64,000 nt of DNA from Micromussa lordhowensis (taxonomy: Eukaryota; Cnidaria; Anthozoa; Scleractinia; Lobophylliidae). The first letter of the stretch is position 1; the number at the start of each line of letters is the position of its first letter. Made by a program: the position numbers and the translations under genes. Shown here piece after piece: positions 20,100 through 32,649 of this stretch. Below the pieces are notes generated by a model. That model did not search any database. It was not told where the DNA came from and worked only from the letters and a program-made list of their open reading frames with translations. Location of the stretch: assembly GCA_964020085.1 (NCBI GenBank), contig OZ026604.1, positions 447,501 to 511,500 on the forward strand, read 5' to 3'.

Positions 20100-23000
20100 C
20101 TTCAAGAAAATTTTAGTTAGGACATGATGGCATTGGCGCCAGGGTGTTTTTTCTGGCCTTCTTTTTGCAGTAGTTTTCCCTGGTCCTAACTTTGCAGAAT
20201 TTCAGAAAACGCGCGCTGGGGGTCTCCTTGGCAAATGTGACATAGCTCGGCTTCACGGACACTTCAAGAGGCGCGGTTTGCAGCAAAATGTTCTGCTAGG
20301 TTGGCATTTCAAGGAAATCCTAGTTAGGACATGATGGCATTGGCGCCAGGGTGTTTTTTCTGGCCTTCTTTTTGCAGTAGTTTTCCCTGGTCCCAACTTT
20401 GCAGAATTTCAGAAAACGCGCGCTGGGGGTCCCCTTGGAAATTTTGACATAGCTCGGCTTCACGGACACTTTAAGAGGCGCGGTTTGCAGCAAAATGTTC
20501 TACTAGGTTGGCACTTTAAGGAAATTCTAGTTAGGAGATGATGGCATTGGCGCCAGGGTGTTTTTTCTGGCCTTCTTTTTGCAGTAGTTTTCCCTGGTCC
20601 CAACTTTGCAGAATTTCAGAAAACGCGCGCTGGGGGTCCCCTTGGCAAATTTGACATAGCTCGGCTTCACGGGCACTTTAAGAGGCGCGGTTTGCAGCAA
20701 AATGTTCTGCTAGGTTGGCACTTCAAGGAAATTCTAGTTAGGACATGATGGCTTTGGCGCCAGGGGTTTTTTTCTGGCCTTCTTTTTGCAGTAGTTTTCC
20801 CTGGTCCCAACTTTGCAGAATTTTCAGAAAACGCGCGCTGGGGGTCCCCTTGGCAAATTTGACATAGCTCGGCTTCACGGGCACTTTAAGAGGCGCGGTT
20901 TGCAGCAAAATCTTCTGCTAGGTTGGCACTTTAAGGAAATTTTAGTTAGGACATGATGGCATTGGCGCCAGGGTGTTTTTTCTGGCCTTCTTTTTGCAGT
21001 AGTTTTCCCTGGTCCCAACTTTGCAGAATTTCAGAAAACGCGCGCTGGGGGTCCCCTTGGCAAATGTGACATAGCTCGGCTTCACGGACACTTTAAGAGG
21101 CGCGGTTTGCAGCAAAATGTTCTGCTAGCTTAGCACTTCAAGGAAATTCTAGTTAGGACATGATGGCATTGGCGCCAGGGTGTTTTTTCTGGCCTTCTTT
21201 TTGCAGTAGTTTTCCCTGGTCCCAACTTTGCAGAATTTCAGAAAACGCGCGCTGGGGGTCCCCTTGGCAAATGTGACATAGCTCGGCTTCACGGACACTT
21301 TAAGAGGCGCGGTTTGCAGCAAAATGTTGTGCTAGGTTGGCACTTCAAGGAAATCTTACTTAGGACATGATGGCATTGGCGCCAGGGTGTTTTCTCTGGC
21401 CTTCTTTTTGCAGTAGTTTTCCCTGGTCCCAACTTTGCAAAATTTCAGAAAACGCGCGCTGGGGATCCCCTTGGCAAATTTGACATAGCTCGGCTTCACG
21501 GACACTTTAAGAGGCGCGGTTTGCAGCAAAATGTTCTGCTAGGTTGGCACTTCAAGAAAATTTTAGTTAGGACATGATGGCATTGGCGCCAGGGTGTTTT
21601 TTCTGGCCTTCTTTTTGCAGTAGTTTTCCCTGGTCCTAACTTTGCAGAATTTCAGAAAACGCGCGCTGGGGGTCTCCTTGGCAAATGTGACATAGCTCGG
21701 CTTCACGGACACTTCAAGAGGCGCGGTTTGCAGCAAAATGTTCTGCTAGGTTGGCACTTCAAGGAAATCCTAGTTAGGACATGATGGCATTGGCGCCAGG
21801 GTGTTTTTTCTGGCCTTCTTTTTGCAGTAGTTTTCCCTGGTCCCAACTTTGCAGAATTTCAGAAAACGCGCGCTGGGGGTCCCCTTGGAAATTTTGACAT
21901 AGCTCGGCTTCACGGACACTTTAAGAGGAGCGGTTTGAGGCAAAATGTTCTACTAGGTTGGCACTTTAAGGAAATTCTAGTTAGGAGATGATGGCATTGG
22001 CGCCAGGGTGTTTTTTCTGGCCTTCTTTTTGCAGTAGTTTTCCCTGGTCCCAACTTTGCAGAATTTCAGAAAACGCGCGCTGGGGGTCCCCTTGGCAAAT
22101 TTGACATAGCTCGGCTTCACGGGCACTTTAAGAGGCGCGGTTTGCAGCAAAATGTTCTGCTAGGTTGGCACTTCAAGGAAATTCTAGTTAGGACATGATG
22201 GCTTTGGCGCCAGGGTGTTTTTTCTGGCCTTCTTTTTGCAGTAGTTTTCCCTGGTCCCAACTTTGAAGAATTTTCAGAAAACGCGCGCTGGGGGTCCCCT
22301 TGGCAAATTTGACATAGCTCGGCTTCACGGGCACTTTAAGAGGCGCGGTTTGCAGCAAAATCTTCTGCTAGGTTGGCACTTTAAGGAAATTTTAGTTAGG
22401 ACATGATGGCATTGGCGCCAGGGTGTTTTTTCTGGCCTTCTTTTTGCAGTAGTTTTCCCTGGTCCCAACTTTGCAGAATTTCAGAAAACGCGCGCTGGGG
22501 GTCCCCTTGGCAAATGTGACATAGCTCGGCTTCACGGACACTTTAAGAGGCGCGGTTTGCAGCAAAATGTTCTGCTAGCTTAGCACTTCAAGGAAATTCT
22601 AGTTAGGACATGATGGCATTGGCGCCAGGGTGTTTTTTCTGGCCTTCTTTTTGCAGTAGTTTTCCCTGGTCCCAACTTTGCAGAATTTCAGAAAACGCGC
22701 GCTGGGGGTCCCCTTGGCAAATGTGACATAGCTCGGCTTCACGGACACTTTAAGAGGCGCGGTTTGCAGCAAAATGTTGTGCTAGGTTGGCACTTCAAGG
22801 AAATCTTACTTAGGACATGATGGCATTGGCGCCAGGGTGTTTTCTCTGGCCTTCTTTTTGCAGTAGTTTTCCCTGGTCCCAACTTTGCAAAATTTCAGAA
22901 AACGCGCGCTGGGGATCCCCTTGGCAAATTTGACATAGCTCGGCTTCACGGACACTTTAAGAGGCGCGGTCTGCAGCAAAATATTCTACTAAATTGGCAC
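20100..23000. repeat. Satellite B: tandem 7-mer duplication, period 1450 bp
   Basis: Two successive 7-monomer blocks share rare variants at a constant shift of 1450 bp: GGAAATTTTGAC (20437/21887), an extra T in GAATTTTCAG (about 20819/22269), TAGCTTAGCAC (about 21126/22576), GTTGTGCTAGG (about 21327/22777) and TTGCAAAATTTCAG with GGGGATCCCC (about 21436/22886). The shared extra T explains 1450 in place of 1449. Confidence 0.9.
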
Positions 23001-23469
23001 TTTAAGGAAATTATAGTTAGGACATGATGACATTTGCGCCAGGGTGTTTTTTGTGGCCTTCTTTTTGCAGTAGTTTTCCCTGGTCCCAACTTTGCAGAAT
23101 TTCAGAAAACGCGCGCTGGGGGTCCCCTTGGCAAATGTGACATAGCTCGGCTTCACGGACACTTTAAGAGGCGCGGTTTGCAGCAAAATGTTCTGCTAGG
23201 TTGGCACTTCAAGGAAATGCTAGTTAGGACATGATGGCATTGGCGCCAGGGTGTTTTTTCTGGCCTTATTTTTGCAGTAGTTTTCCCTGGTCCCAACTTT
23301 GCAGAATTTCAGAAAACGCGCGCTGGGGGTTCCTTGGAAAATTTGACATAGCTCGGCTTCACGGGCACTTTAAGAGGCGCGGTTTGCAGCAAAATGTTTT
23401 GCTAGGTTGGCACTTCAAGGAAATTCTAGTTAGCACATGATGGCATTGGCGCCAGGGTGTTTTCTCTGG

Positions 23470-26400
23470 CCTTCTTTTTGCAGTAGTTTTCCCTGGTCCC
23501 AACTTTGCAGAATTTCAGAAAACGCGCGCTGGGGGTCCCCTTGGCAAATGTGACATAGCTCGGCTTCACGGACACTTTAAGAGGCGCGGTTTGCAGCAAA
23601 ATGTTCTGCTAGGTTGGCACTTTAAGGAAATGCTAGTTAGGACATGATGGCATTGGCGCCAGGGTGTTTTTTCTGGCCTTCTTTTTGCAGTAGTTTTCCC
23701 TGGTCCCAACTTTGCAGAATTTCAGAAAACGCGCGCTGGGGGTCCCCTTGGCAAATTTGACATAGCTCGGCTTCACGGGCACTTTAAGAGGCGCGGTTTG
23801 CAGCAAAATGTTCTGCTAGGTTGGCACTTCAAGGAAATTGTAGTTAGGACATGATGGCATTGGCGCCAGGGTGTTTTTTCTGGCCTTCTTTTTGCAGTAG
23901 TTTTCCCTGGTCCCAACTTTGCAGAATTTCAGAAAACGCGCGCTGGGGGTCCCCTTGGCAAATTTGACATAGCTCGGCTTCACGGGCACTTTAAGAGGCG
24001 CGGTTTGCAGCAAAATGTTTTGCTAGGTTGGCACTTCAAGGAAATTTTAGTTAGGACATGATGACATTGGCGCCAGGGTGTTTTTTCTGGCCTTCTTTTT
24101 GCAGTAGTTTTCCCTGGTCCCAACTTTGCAGAATTTCAGAAAACGCGCGCTGGGGGTCCCCTTGGCAAATTTGACATAGCTCGGCTTCACGGGCACTTTA
24201 AGAGGCGCGGTCTGCAGCAAAATGTTCTGCTAGGTTGGCACTTCAAGGAAATTTTAGTTAGGACATGATGGCATTGGCGCCAGGGTGTTTTTTCTGGCCT
24301 TCTTTTTGCAGTAGTTTTCCCTGGTCCCAACTTTGCAGAATTTCAGAAAACGCACGCTGGGGGTCCCCTTGGCAAATGTGACATAGCTCGGCTTCACGGA
24401 CACTTTAAGAGGCGCGGTTTGCAGCAAAATGTTCTGCTAGGTTGGCACTTCAAGGAAATCCTAGTTAGGGCATGATGGTATTGGCGCCAGGGTGTTTTTT
24501 CTGGCCTTCTTTTTGCAGTAGTTTTCCCTGGTCCCAACTTTGCAGAATTTCAGAAAACGCGCGCTGGGGGTGCCCTTGGCAAATTTGACATAGCTCGGCT
24601 TCACGGGCACTTTAAGAGGCGCGGTTTGCAGCAAAATGTTCTGCTAGGTTGGCACTTCAAGGAAATTTTAGCTAGGACATGATGGCATTGGCGCCAGGGT
24701 GTTTTTTCTGGCCTTCTTTTTGCAGTAGTTTTCCCTGGTCCCAACTTTGCAGAATTTCAGAAAACGCGCGCTGGGGGTCCCCTTGGCAAATTTGACATAG
24801 CTCGGCTTCACGGGCACTTTAAGAGGCGCGGTTTGCAGCAAAATGTTCTGCTAGGTTGGCACTTCAAGAAAATTTTAGTTAGGACATGATGGCATTGGCG
24901 CCAGGGTGTTTTTTCTGGCCTTCTTTTTGCAGTAGTTTTCCCTGGTCCCAACTTTGCAGAATTTCAGAAAACGCACGCTGGGGGTCCCCTTGGCAAATGT
25001 GACATAGCTCGGCTTCACGGACACTTTAAGAGGCGCGGTTTGCAGCAAAATGTTCTGCTAGGTTGGCACTTCAAGGAAATCCTAGTTAGGGCATGATGGT
25101 ATTGGCGCCAGGGTGTTTTTTCTGGCCTTCTTTTTGCAGTAGTTTTCCCTGGTCCCAACTTTGCAGAATTTCAGAAAACGCGCGCTGGGGGTGCCCTTGG
25201 CAAATTTGACATAGCTCGGCTTCACGGGCACTTTAAGAGGCGCGGTTTGCAGCAAAATGTTCTGCTAGGTTGGCACTTCAAGGAAATTTTAGCTAGGACA
25301 TGATGGCATTGGCGCCAGGGTGTTTTTTCTGGCCTTCTTTTTGCAGTAGTTTTCCCTGGTCCCAACTTTGCAGAATTTCAGAAAACGCGCGCTGGGGGTC
25401 CCCTTGGCAAATTTGACATAGCTCGGCTTCACGGGCACTTTAAGAGGCGCCGTTTGCAGCAAAATGTTCTGCTAGGTTGGCACTTCAAGAAAATTTTAGT
25501 TAGGACATGATGGCATTGGCGCCAGGGTGTTTTTTCTGGCCTTCTTTTTGCAGTAGTTTTCCCTGGTCCCAACTTTGCAGAATTTCAGAAAACGCGCGCT
25601 GGGGGTCCCCTTGGCAAATGTGACATAGCTCGGCTTCACGGACACTTTAAGAGGCGCGGTTTGCAGCAAAATGTTCTGCTAGGTTGGCACTTTGAGGAAA
25701 TTGTAGTTAGGACATGATGGCATTGGCGCCAGGGTGTTTTTTCTGGCCTTCTTTTTGCAGTAGTTTTCCCTGGTCCCAACTTTGCAGAATTTCAGAAAAC
25801 GCGCGCTGGGGGTCCCCTTGGCAAATGTGACATAGCTCGGCTTCACGGACACTTTAAGAGGCGCGGTTTGCAGCAAAATGTTCTGCTAGGTTGGCACTTT
25901 AAGGAAATGCTAGTTAGGACATGATGGCATTGGCGCCAGGGTGTTTTTTCTGGCCTTCTTTTTGCAGTAGTTTTCCCTGGTCCCAACTTTGCAGAATTTC
26001 AGAAAACGCGCGCTGGGGGTCCCCTTGGCAAATTTGACATAGCTCGGCTTCACGGGCACTTTAAGAGGCGCGGTTTGCAGCAAAATGTTCTGCTAGGTTG
26101 GCACTTCAAGGAAATTGTAGTTAGGACATGATGGCATTGGCGCCAGGGTGTTTTTTCTGGCCTTCTTTTTGCAGTAGTTTTCCCTGGTCCCAACTTTGCA
26201 GAATTTCAGAAAACGCGCGCTGGGGGTCCCCTTGGCAAATTTGACATAGCTCGGCTTCACGGGCACTTTAAGAGGCGCGGTTTGCAGCAAAATGTTTTGC
26301 TAGGTTGGCACTTCAAGGAAATTTTAGTTAGGACATGATGGCATTGGCGCCAGGGTGTTTTTTCTGGCCTTCTTTTTGCAGTAGTTTTCCCTGGTCCCAA

Positions 26401-27400
26401 CTTTGCAGAATTTCAGAAAACGCGCGCTGGGGGTCCCCTTGGCAAATTTGACATAGCTCGGCTTCACGGGCACTTTAAGAGGCGCGGTCTGCAGCAAAAT
26501 GTTCTGCTAGGTTGGCACTTCAAGGAAATTTTAGTTAGGACATGATGGCATTGGCGCCAGGGTGTTTTTTCTGGCCTTCTTTTTGCAGTAGTTTTCCCTG
26601 GTCCCAACTTTGCAGAATTTCAGAAAACGCACGCTGGGGGTCCCCTTGGCAAATGTGACATAGCTCGGCTTCACGGACACTTTAAGAGGCGCGGTTTGCA
26701 GCAAAATGTTCTGCTAGGTTGGCACTTCAAGGAAATCCTAGTTAGGGCATGATGGTATTGGCGCCAGGGTGTTTTTTCTGGCCTTCTTTTTGCAGTAGTT
26801 TTCCCTGGTCCCAACTTTGCAGAATTTCAGAAAACGCGCGCTGGGGGTGCCCTTGGCAAATTTGACATAGCTCGGCTTCACGGGCACTTTAAGAGGCGCG
26901 GTTTGCAGCAAAATGTTCTGCTAGGTTGGCACTTCAAGGAAATTTTAGCTAGGACATGATGGCATTGGCGCCAGGGTGTTTTTTCTGGCCTTCTTTTTGC
27001 AGTAGTTTTCCCTGGTCCCAACTTTGCAGAATTTCAGAAAACGCGCGCTGGGGGTCCCCTTGGCAAATTTGACATAGCTCGGCTTCACGGGCACTTTAAG
27101 AGGCGCGGTTTGCAGCAAAATGTTCTGCTAGGTTGGCACTTCAAGAAATTTTTAGTTAGGACATGATGGCATTGGCGCCAGGGTGTTTTTTCTGGCCTTC
27201 TTTTTGCAGTAGTTTTCCCTGGTCCCAACTTTGCAGAATTTCAGAAAACGCGCGCTGGGGGTCCCCTTGGCAAATGTGACATAGCTCGGCTTCACGGACA
27301 CTTTAAGAGGCGCGGTTTGCAGCAAAATGTTCTGCTAGGTTGGCACTTTGAGGAAATTGTAGTTAGGACATGATGGCATTGGCGCCAGGGTGTTTTTTCT
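23470..27400. repeat. Satellite B: 8-monomer duplication with an extra internal 3-mer in the first copy
   Basis: About 23470-24870 matches 25747-27147 at a shift of 2277 bp (11 units), while 24871-25700 matches 26527-27356 at a shift of 1656 bp (8 units). The difference is a 621-bp 3-mer present twice in the first copy (about 24250-24870 and 24871-25491), marked by CGCACGCTGG at 24351 and 24972 and GTGCCCTTGG soon after. The second copy has the 3-mer once. Confidence 0.85.
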
Positions 27401-30400
27401 GGCCTTCTTTTTGCAGTAGTTTTCCCTGGTCCCAACTTTGCAGAATTTCAGAAAACGCGCGCTGGGGGTCCCCTTGGCAAATGTGACATAGCTCGGCTTC
27501 ACGGACACTTTAAGAGGCGCGGTTTGCAGCAAAATGTTCTGCTAGCTTGGCACTTCAAGGAAATTCTAGTTAGGACATGATGGCATTGGCGCCAGGGTGT
27601 TTTTTCTGGCCTTCTTTTTGCAGTAGTTTTCCCTGGTCCCAACTTTGCAGAATTTCAGAAAACGCGCGCTGGGGGTCCCCTTGTCAAATGTGACATAGCT
27701 CGGCTTCACGGACACTTTAAGAGGCGCGGTTTGCAGCAAAATGTTCTGCTAGGTTGGCACTTCAAGGAAATCTTACTTAGGACATGATGGCATTGGCGCC
27801 AGGGTGTTTTCTCTGGCCTTCTTTTTGCAGTAGTTTTCCCTGGTCCCAACTTTGCAAAATTTCAGAAAACGCGCGCTGGGGATCCCCTTGGCAAATTTGA
27901 CATAGCTCGGCTTCACGGACACTTTAAGAGGCGCGGTCTGCAGCAAAATGTTCTGCTAGGTGTGCACTTTAAGGAAATTGTAGTTAGGACATGATGGCAT
28001 TGGCGCCAGGGTGTTTTTTCTGGCCTTCTTTTTGCAGTAGTTTTCCCTGGTCCCAACTTTGCAGAATTTCAGAAAACGCGCGCTGGGGGTCCCCTTGGCA
28101 AATGTGACATAGCTCGGCTTCACGGACACTTTAAGAGGCGCGGTTTGCAGCAAAATGTTTTGCTAGGTTGGCACTTCAAGGAAATTTTAGTTAGGACATG
28201 ATGGCATTGGCGCCAGGGTGTTTTTTCTGGCCTTCTTTTTGCAGTAGTTTTCCCTGGTCCCAACTTTGCAGAATTTCAGAAAACGCGCGCTGGGGGTCCC
28301 CTTGGCAAATTTGACATAGCTCGGCTTCACGGACACTTTAAGAGGCGCGGTTTGCAGCAAAATGTTCTACTAGGTTGGCACTTCAAGGAAATGTTACTTA
28401 GGACATGATGGCATTGGCGCCAGGGTGTTTTTTCTGGCCTTCTTTTTGCAGTAGTTTTCCCTGGTCCCAACTTTGCAGAATTTCAGAAAACGCGCGCTGG
28501 GGGTCCCCTTGGCAAATGTGACATAGCTCGGCTTCACGGGCACTTTAAGAGGCGCGGTTTGACGCAAAATGTTCTGCTAGGTTGGCACTTCAAGGAAATC
28601 CTAGTTAGGACATGATGGCATTGGCGCCAGGGTGTTTTTTCTGGCCTTCTTTTTGCAGTAGTTTTCCCTGGTCCCAACTTTGCAGAATTTCAGAAAACGC
28701 GCGCTGGGGGTCCCCTTGGCAAATGTGACATAGCTCGGCTTCACGGACACTTTAAGAGGCGCAGTTTGCAGCAAAATGTTTTGCTAGGTTGGCACTTTAA
28801 GGAAATCCTAGTTAGGACATGATGGTATTGGCGCCAGGGTGTTTTTTCTGGCCTTCTTTTTGCAGTAGTTTTCCCTGGTCCCAACTTTGCAGAATTTCAG
28901 AAAACGCGCGCTGGGGGTCCCCTTGGCAAATTTGACATAGCTCGGCTTCACGGGCACTTTAAGAGGCGCGGTTTGCAGCAAAATGTTCTGCTAGGTTGGC
29001 ACTTCAAGGAAATTTTAGTTAGAACATGATGGCATTGGCGCCAGGGTGTTTTTTCTGGCCTTCTTTTTGCAGTAGTTTTCCCTGGTCCCAACTTTGCAGA
29101 ATTTCAGAAAACGCGCGCTGGGGGTCCCCTTGGCAAATTTGACATAGCTCGGCTTCACGGGCACTTTAAGACGCGCGGTTTGCAGCAAAATGTTCTGCTA
29201 GGTTGGCACTTCAAGGAAATTGTAGTTAGGACATGATAGCATTGGCGCCAGGGTGTTTTTTCTGGCCTTCTTTTTGCAGTAGTTTTCCCTGGTCCCAACT
29301 TTGCAGAATTTCAGAAAACGCGCGCTGGGGGTCCCCTTGGCAAATTTGACATAGCTCGGCTTCACGGGCACTTTAAGAGGCGCGGTTTGCAGCAAAATGT
29401 TCTGCTAGCTTGGCACTTCAAGGAAATTGTAGTTAGGACATGATGGCATTGGCGCCAGGGTGTTTTTTCTGGCCTTCTTTTTGCAGTAGTTTTCCCTGGT
29501 CCCAACTTTGCAGAATTTAAGAAAACGCGCGCTGGGGGTTTCCTTGGCAAATGTGACATAGCTCGGCTTCACGGACACTTTAAGAGGCGCAGTTTGCAGC
29601 AAAATGTTCTACTAGGTTGGCACTTCAAGGAAATTCTAGTTAGGACATGATGGCATTGGCGCCAGGGTGTTTTTTCTGGCTTTCTTTTTGCAGTAGTTTT
29701 CCCTGGTCCCAACTTTGCAGAATTTCAGAAAACGCGCGCTGGGGGTCCCCTTGGCAAATTTGACATAGCTCGGCTTCACGGGCACTTTAAGAGGCGCGGT
29801 TTGCAGCAAAATGTTCTGCTAGGTTGGCACTTCAAGGAAATCGTAGTTAGGACATGATGGCATTGGCGCCAGGGTGTTTTTTCTGGCCTTCTTTTTGCAG
29901 TAGTTTTCCCTGGTCCCAACTTTGCAGAATTTCAGAAAACGCGCGCTGGGGGTCCCCTTGGCAAATGTGACATAGCTCGGCTTCACGGACACTTTAAGAG
30001 GCGCGGTTTGCAGCAAAATGTTCTGCTAGGTTGGCACTTTAAGGAAATTGTAGTTAGGACATGATGGCATTGGCGCCAGGGTGCTTTTTCTGGCCTTCTT
30101 TTTGCAGTAGTTTTCCCTGGTCCCAACTTTGCAGAATTTCAGAAAACGCGCGCTGGGGGTCCCCTTGGCAAATTTGACATAGCTCGGCTTCACGGACACT
30201 TTAAGAGGCGCGGTTTGCAGCAAAATGTTCTGCTAGGTTGGCACTTCAAGGAAATCGTAGTTAGGACATGATGGCATTGGCGCCAGGGTGTTTTTTCTGG
30301 CCTTCTTTTTGCAGTAGTTTTCCCTGGTCCCAACTTTGCAGAATTTCAGAAAACGCGCGCTGGGAGTCCCCTTGGCAAATTTGACATAGCTCGGCTTCAC

Positions 30401-32649
30401 GGGCACTTTAAGAGGCGCGGTTTGCAGCAAAATGTTCTACTAGGTTGGCACTTGAAGAAAATTGTAGTTAGGACATGATGGCATTGGCGCCAGGGTGTTT
30501 TTTCTGGCCTTCTTTTTGCAGTAGTTTTCCCTGGTTTTAACTTTGCAGAATTTCAGAAAACGCGCGCTGGGGGTCTCCTTGGCAAATGTGACATAGCTCG
30601 GCTTCACGGACACTTTAAGAGGCGCGGTTTGCAGCAAAATGTTCTGCTAGGTTGGCACTTTAAGGAAATGTTAGTTAGGACATGATGGCATTGGCGCCAG
30701 GGTGTTTTTTCTGGCCTTTTTTTTGCAGTAGTTTTCCCTGGTCCCAACTTTGCAGAATTTCAGAAAACGCGCGCTGGGAGTCCCCTTGGCAAATTTGACA
30801 TAGCTCGGCTTCACGGGCACTTTAAGAGGCGCGGTTTGCAGCAAAATGTTCTGCTAGGTTGGCACTTTGAGGAAACTTTAGTTAGGACATGATGGCATTG
30901 GCGCCAGGGTGTTTTTTCTGGCCTTCTTTTTGCAGTAGTTTTCCCTGGTCCCAACTTTGCAGAATTTCAGAAAACGCGCGCTGGGGGTCCCCTTGGCAAA
31001 TTTGACATAGCTCGGCTTCACGGGCACTTTAAGAGGCGCGGTTTGCAGCAAAATGTTCTGCTAGGTTGGCACTTTAAGGAAATTGTAGTCAGGACATGAT
31101 GGCATTGGCGCCAGGGTGTTTTTTCTGGCCTTCTTTTTGCAGTAGTTTTCCCTGGTCCCAACTTTGCAGAATTTCAGAAAACGCGCGCTGGGGGTCCCCT
31201 TGGCAAATGTGACATAGCTCGGCTTCACGGACACTTTAAGAGGCGCGGTTTGCAGCAAAATGTTCTGCTAGGTTGGCACTTTAAGGAAATGTTAGTTAGG
31301 ACATGATGGCATTGGTGCTAGGGTGTTTTTTCTGGCCTTCCTTTTGCAGTAGTTTTCCCTGGTCCCAACTTTGCAGAATTTCTTAAAACGCGCGCTGGGG
31401 GTCCCCTTGGTAAATTTGACATAGCTCGGCTTCACGGACACTTTAAGAGGCGCGGTTTGCAGCAAAATGTTCTACTAGGTTGGCACTTGAAGAAAATTGT
31501 AGTTAGGACATGATGGCATTGGCGCCAGGGTGTTTTTTCTGGCCTTCTTTTTGCAGTAGTTTTCCCTGGTTTTAACTTTGCAGAATTTCAGAAAACGCGC
31601 GCTGGGGGTCTCCTTGGCAAATGTGACATAGCTCGGCTTCACGGGCACTTTAAGAGGCGCGGTTTCCAGCAAAATGTTCTGCTAGGTTGGCACTTCAAGG
31701 AAATTCTAGTTAGGACATGATGGCATTGGCGCCAGGGTGTTTTTTCTGGCCTTCTTTTTGCAGTAGTTTTCCCTGGTCCCAACTTTGCAGAATTTCAGAA
31801 AACGCGCGCTGGGGGTCCCCTTGGCAAATGTGACATACCTCGGCTTCACGGCCACTTTAAGAGGCGCGGTTTGCAGCAAAATGTTCTGCTAGGTTGGCAC
31901 TTCAAGGAAATCCTAGTTAGGACATGATGGCATTGGCGCCAGGGTGTTTTTTCTGGCCTTCTTTTTGCAGTAGTTTTCCCTGGTCCCAACTTTGCAGAAT
32001 TTCAGAAAACGCGCGCTGGGGGTCCCCTTGGCAAATGTGACATAGCTTGGCTTCACGGGCACTTTAAGAAGCGCGGTTTGCAGCAAAATGTTCTGCTAGG
32101 TTGGCACTTCAAGGAAATTCTAGTTAGGACATGATGGCATTGGCGCCAGGGTGTTTTTTCTGGCCTTTTTTTTGCAGTAGTTTTCCCTGGTCCCAACTTT
32201 GCAGAATTTCAGAAAACGCGCGCTGGGGGTGCCCTTGGCAAATGTGACATAGCTCGGCTTCACGGACACTTTAAGAGGCGCGGTTTGCAGCAAAATGTTC
32301 TGCTAGGTTGGCCCTTAAAGGATATCTTAGTTAGGACATGATGGCATTGGCGCCAGGGTGTTTTTTCTGGCCTTTTTTTTGCAGTAGTTTTCCCTGGTCC
32401 CAACTTTGCAGAATTTCAGAAAACGCGCGCTAAGGGTTCCCTTGGCAAATTTGACATAGCTTGGCTTCACGGGCACTTCAAGAGGCGCGGTTTGCAGCAA
32501 AATTTTCTGCTAGGTTAGCACTTCAAGGAAATCCTAGTTAGGACATGATGGCATTGGCGCCAGGGTGTTTTTTTTTGGCTTCTTTTTGCAGTAGTTTTCC
32601 CTGGTCCCAACTTTGCAGAATTTCAGAAAACGCGCGCTGTGGGTCCCCT

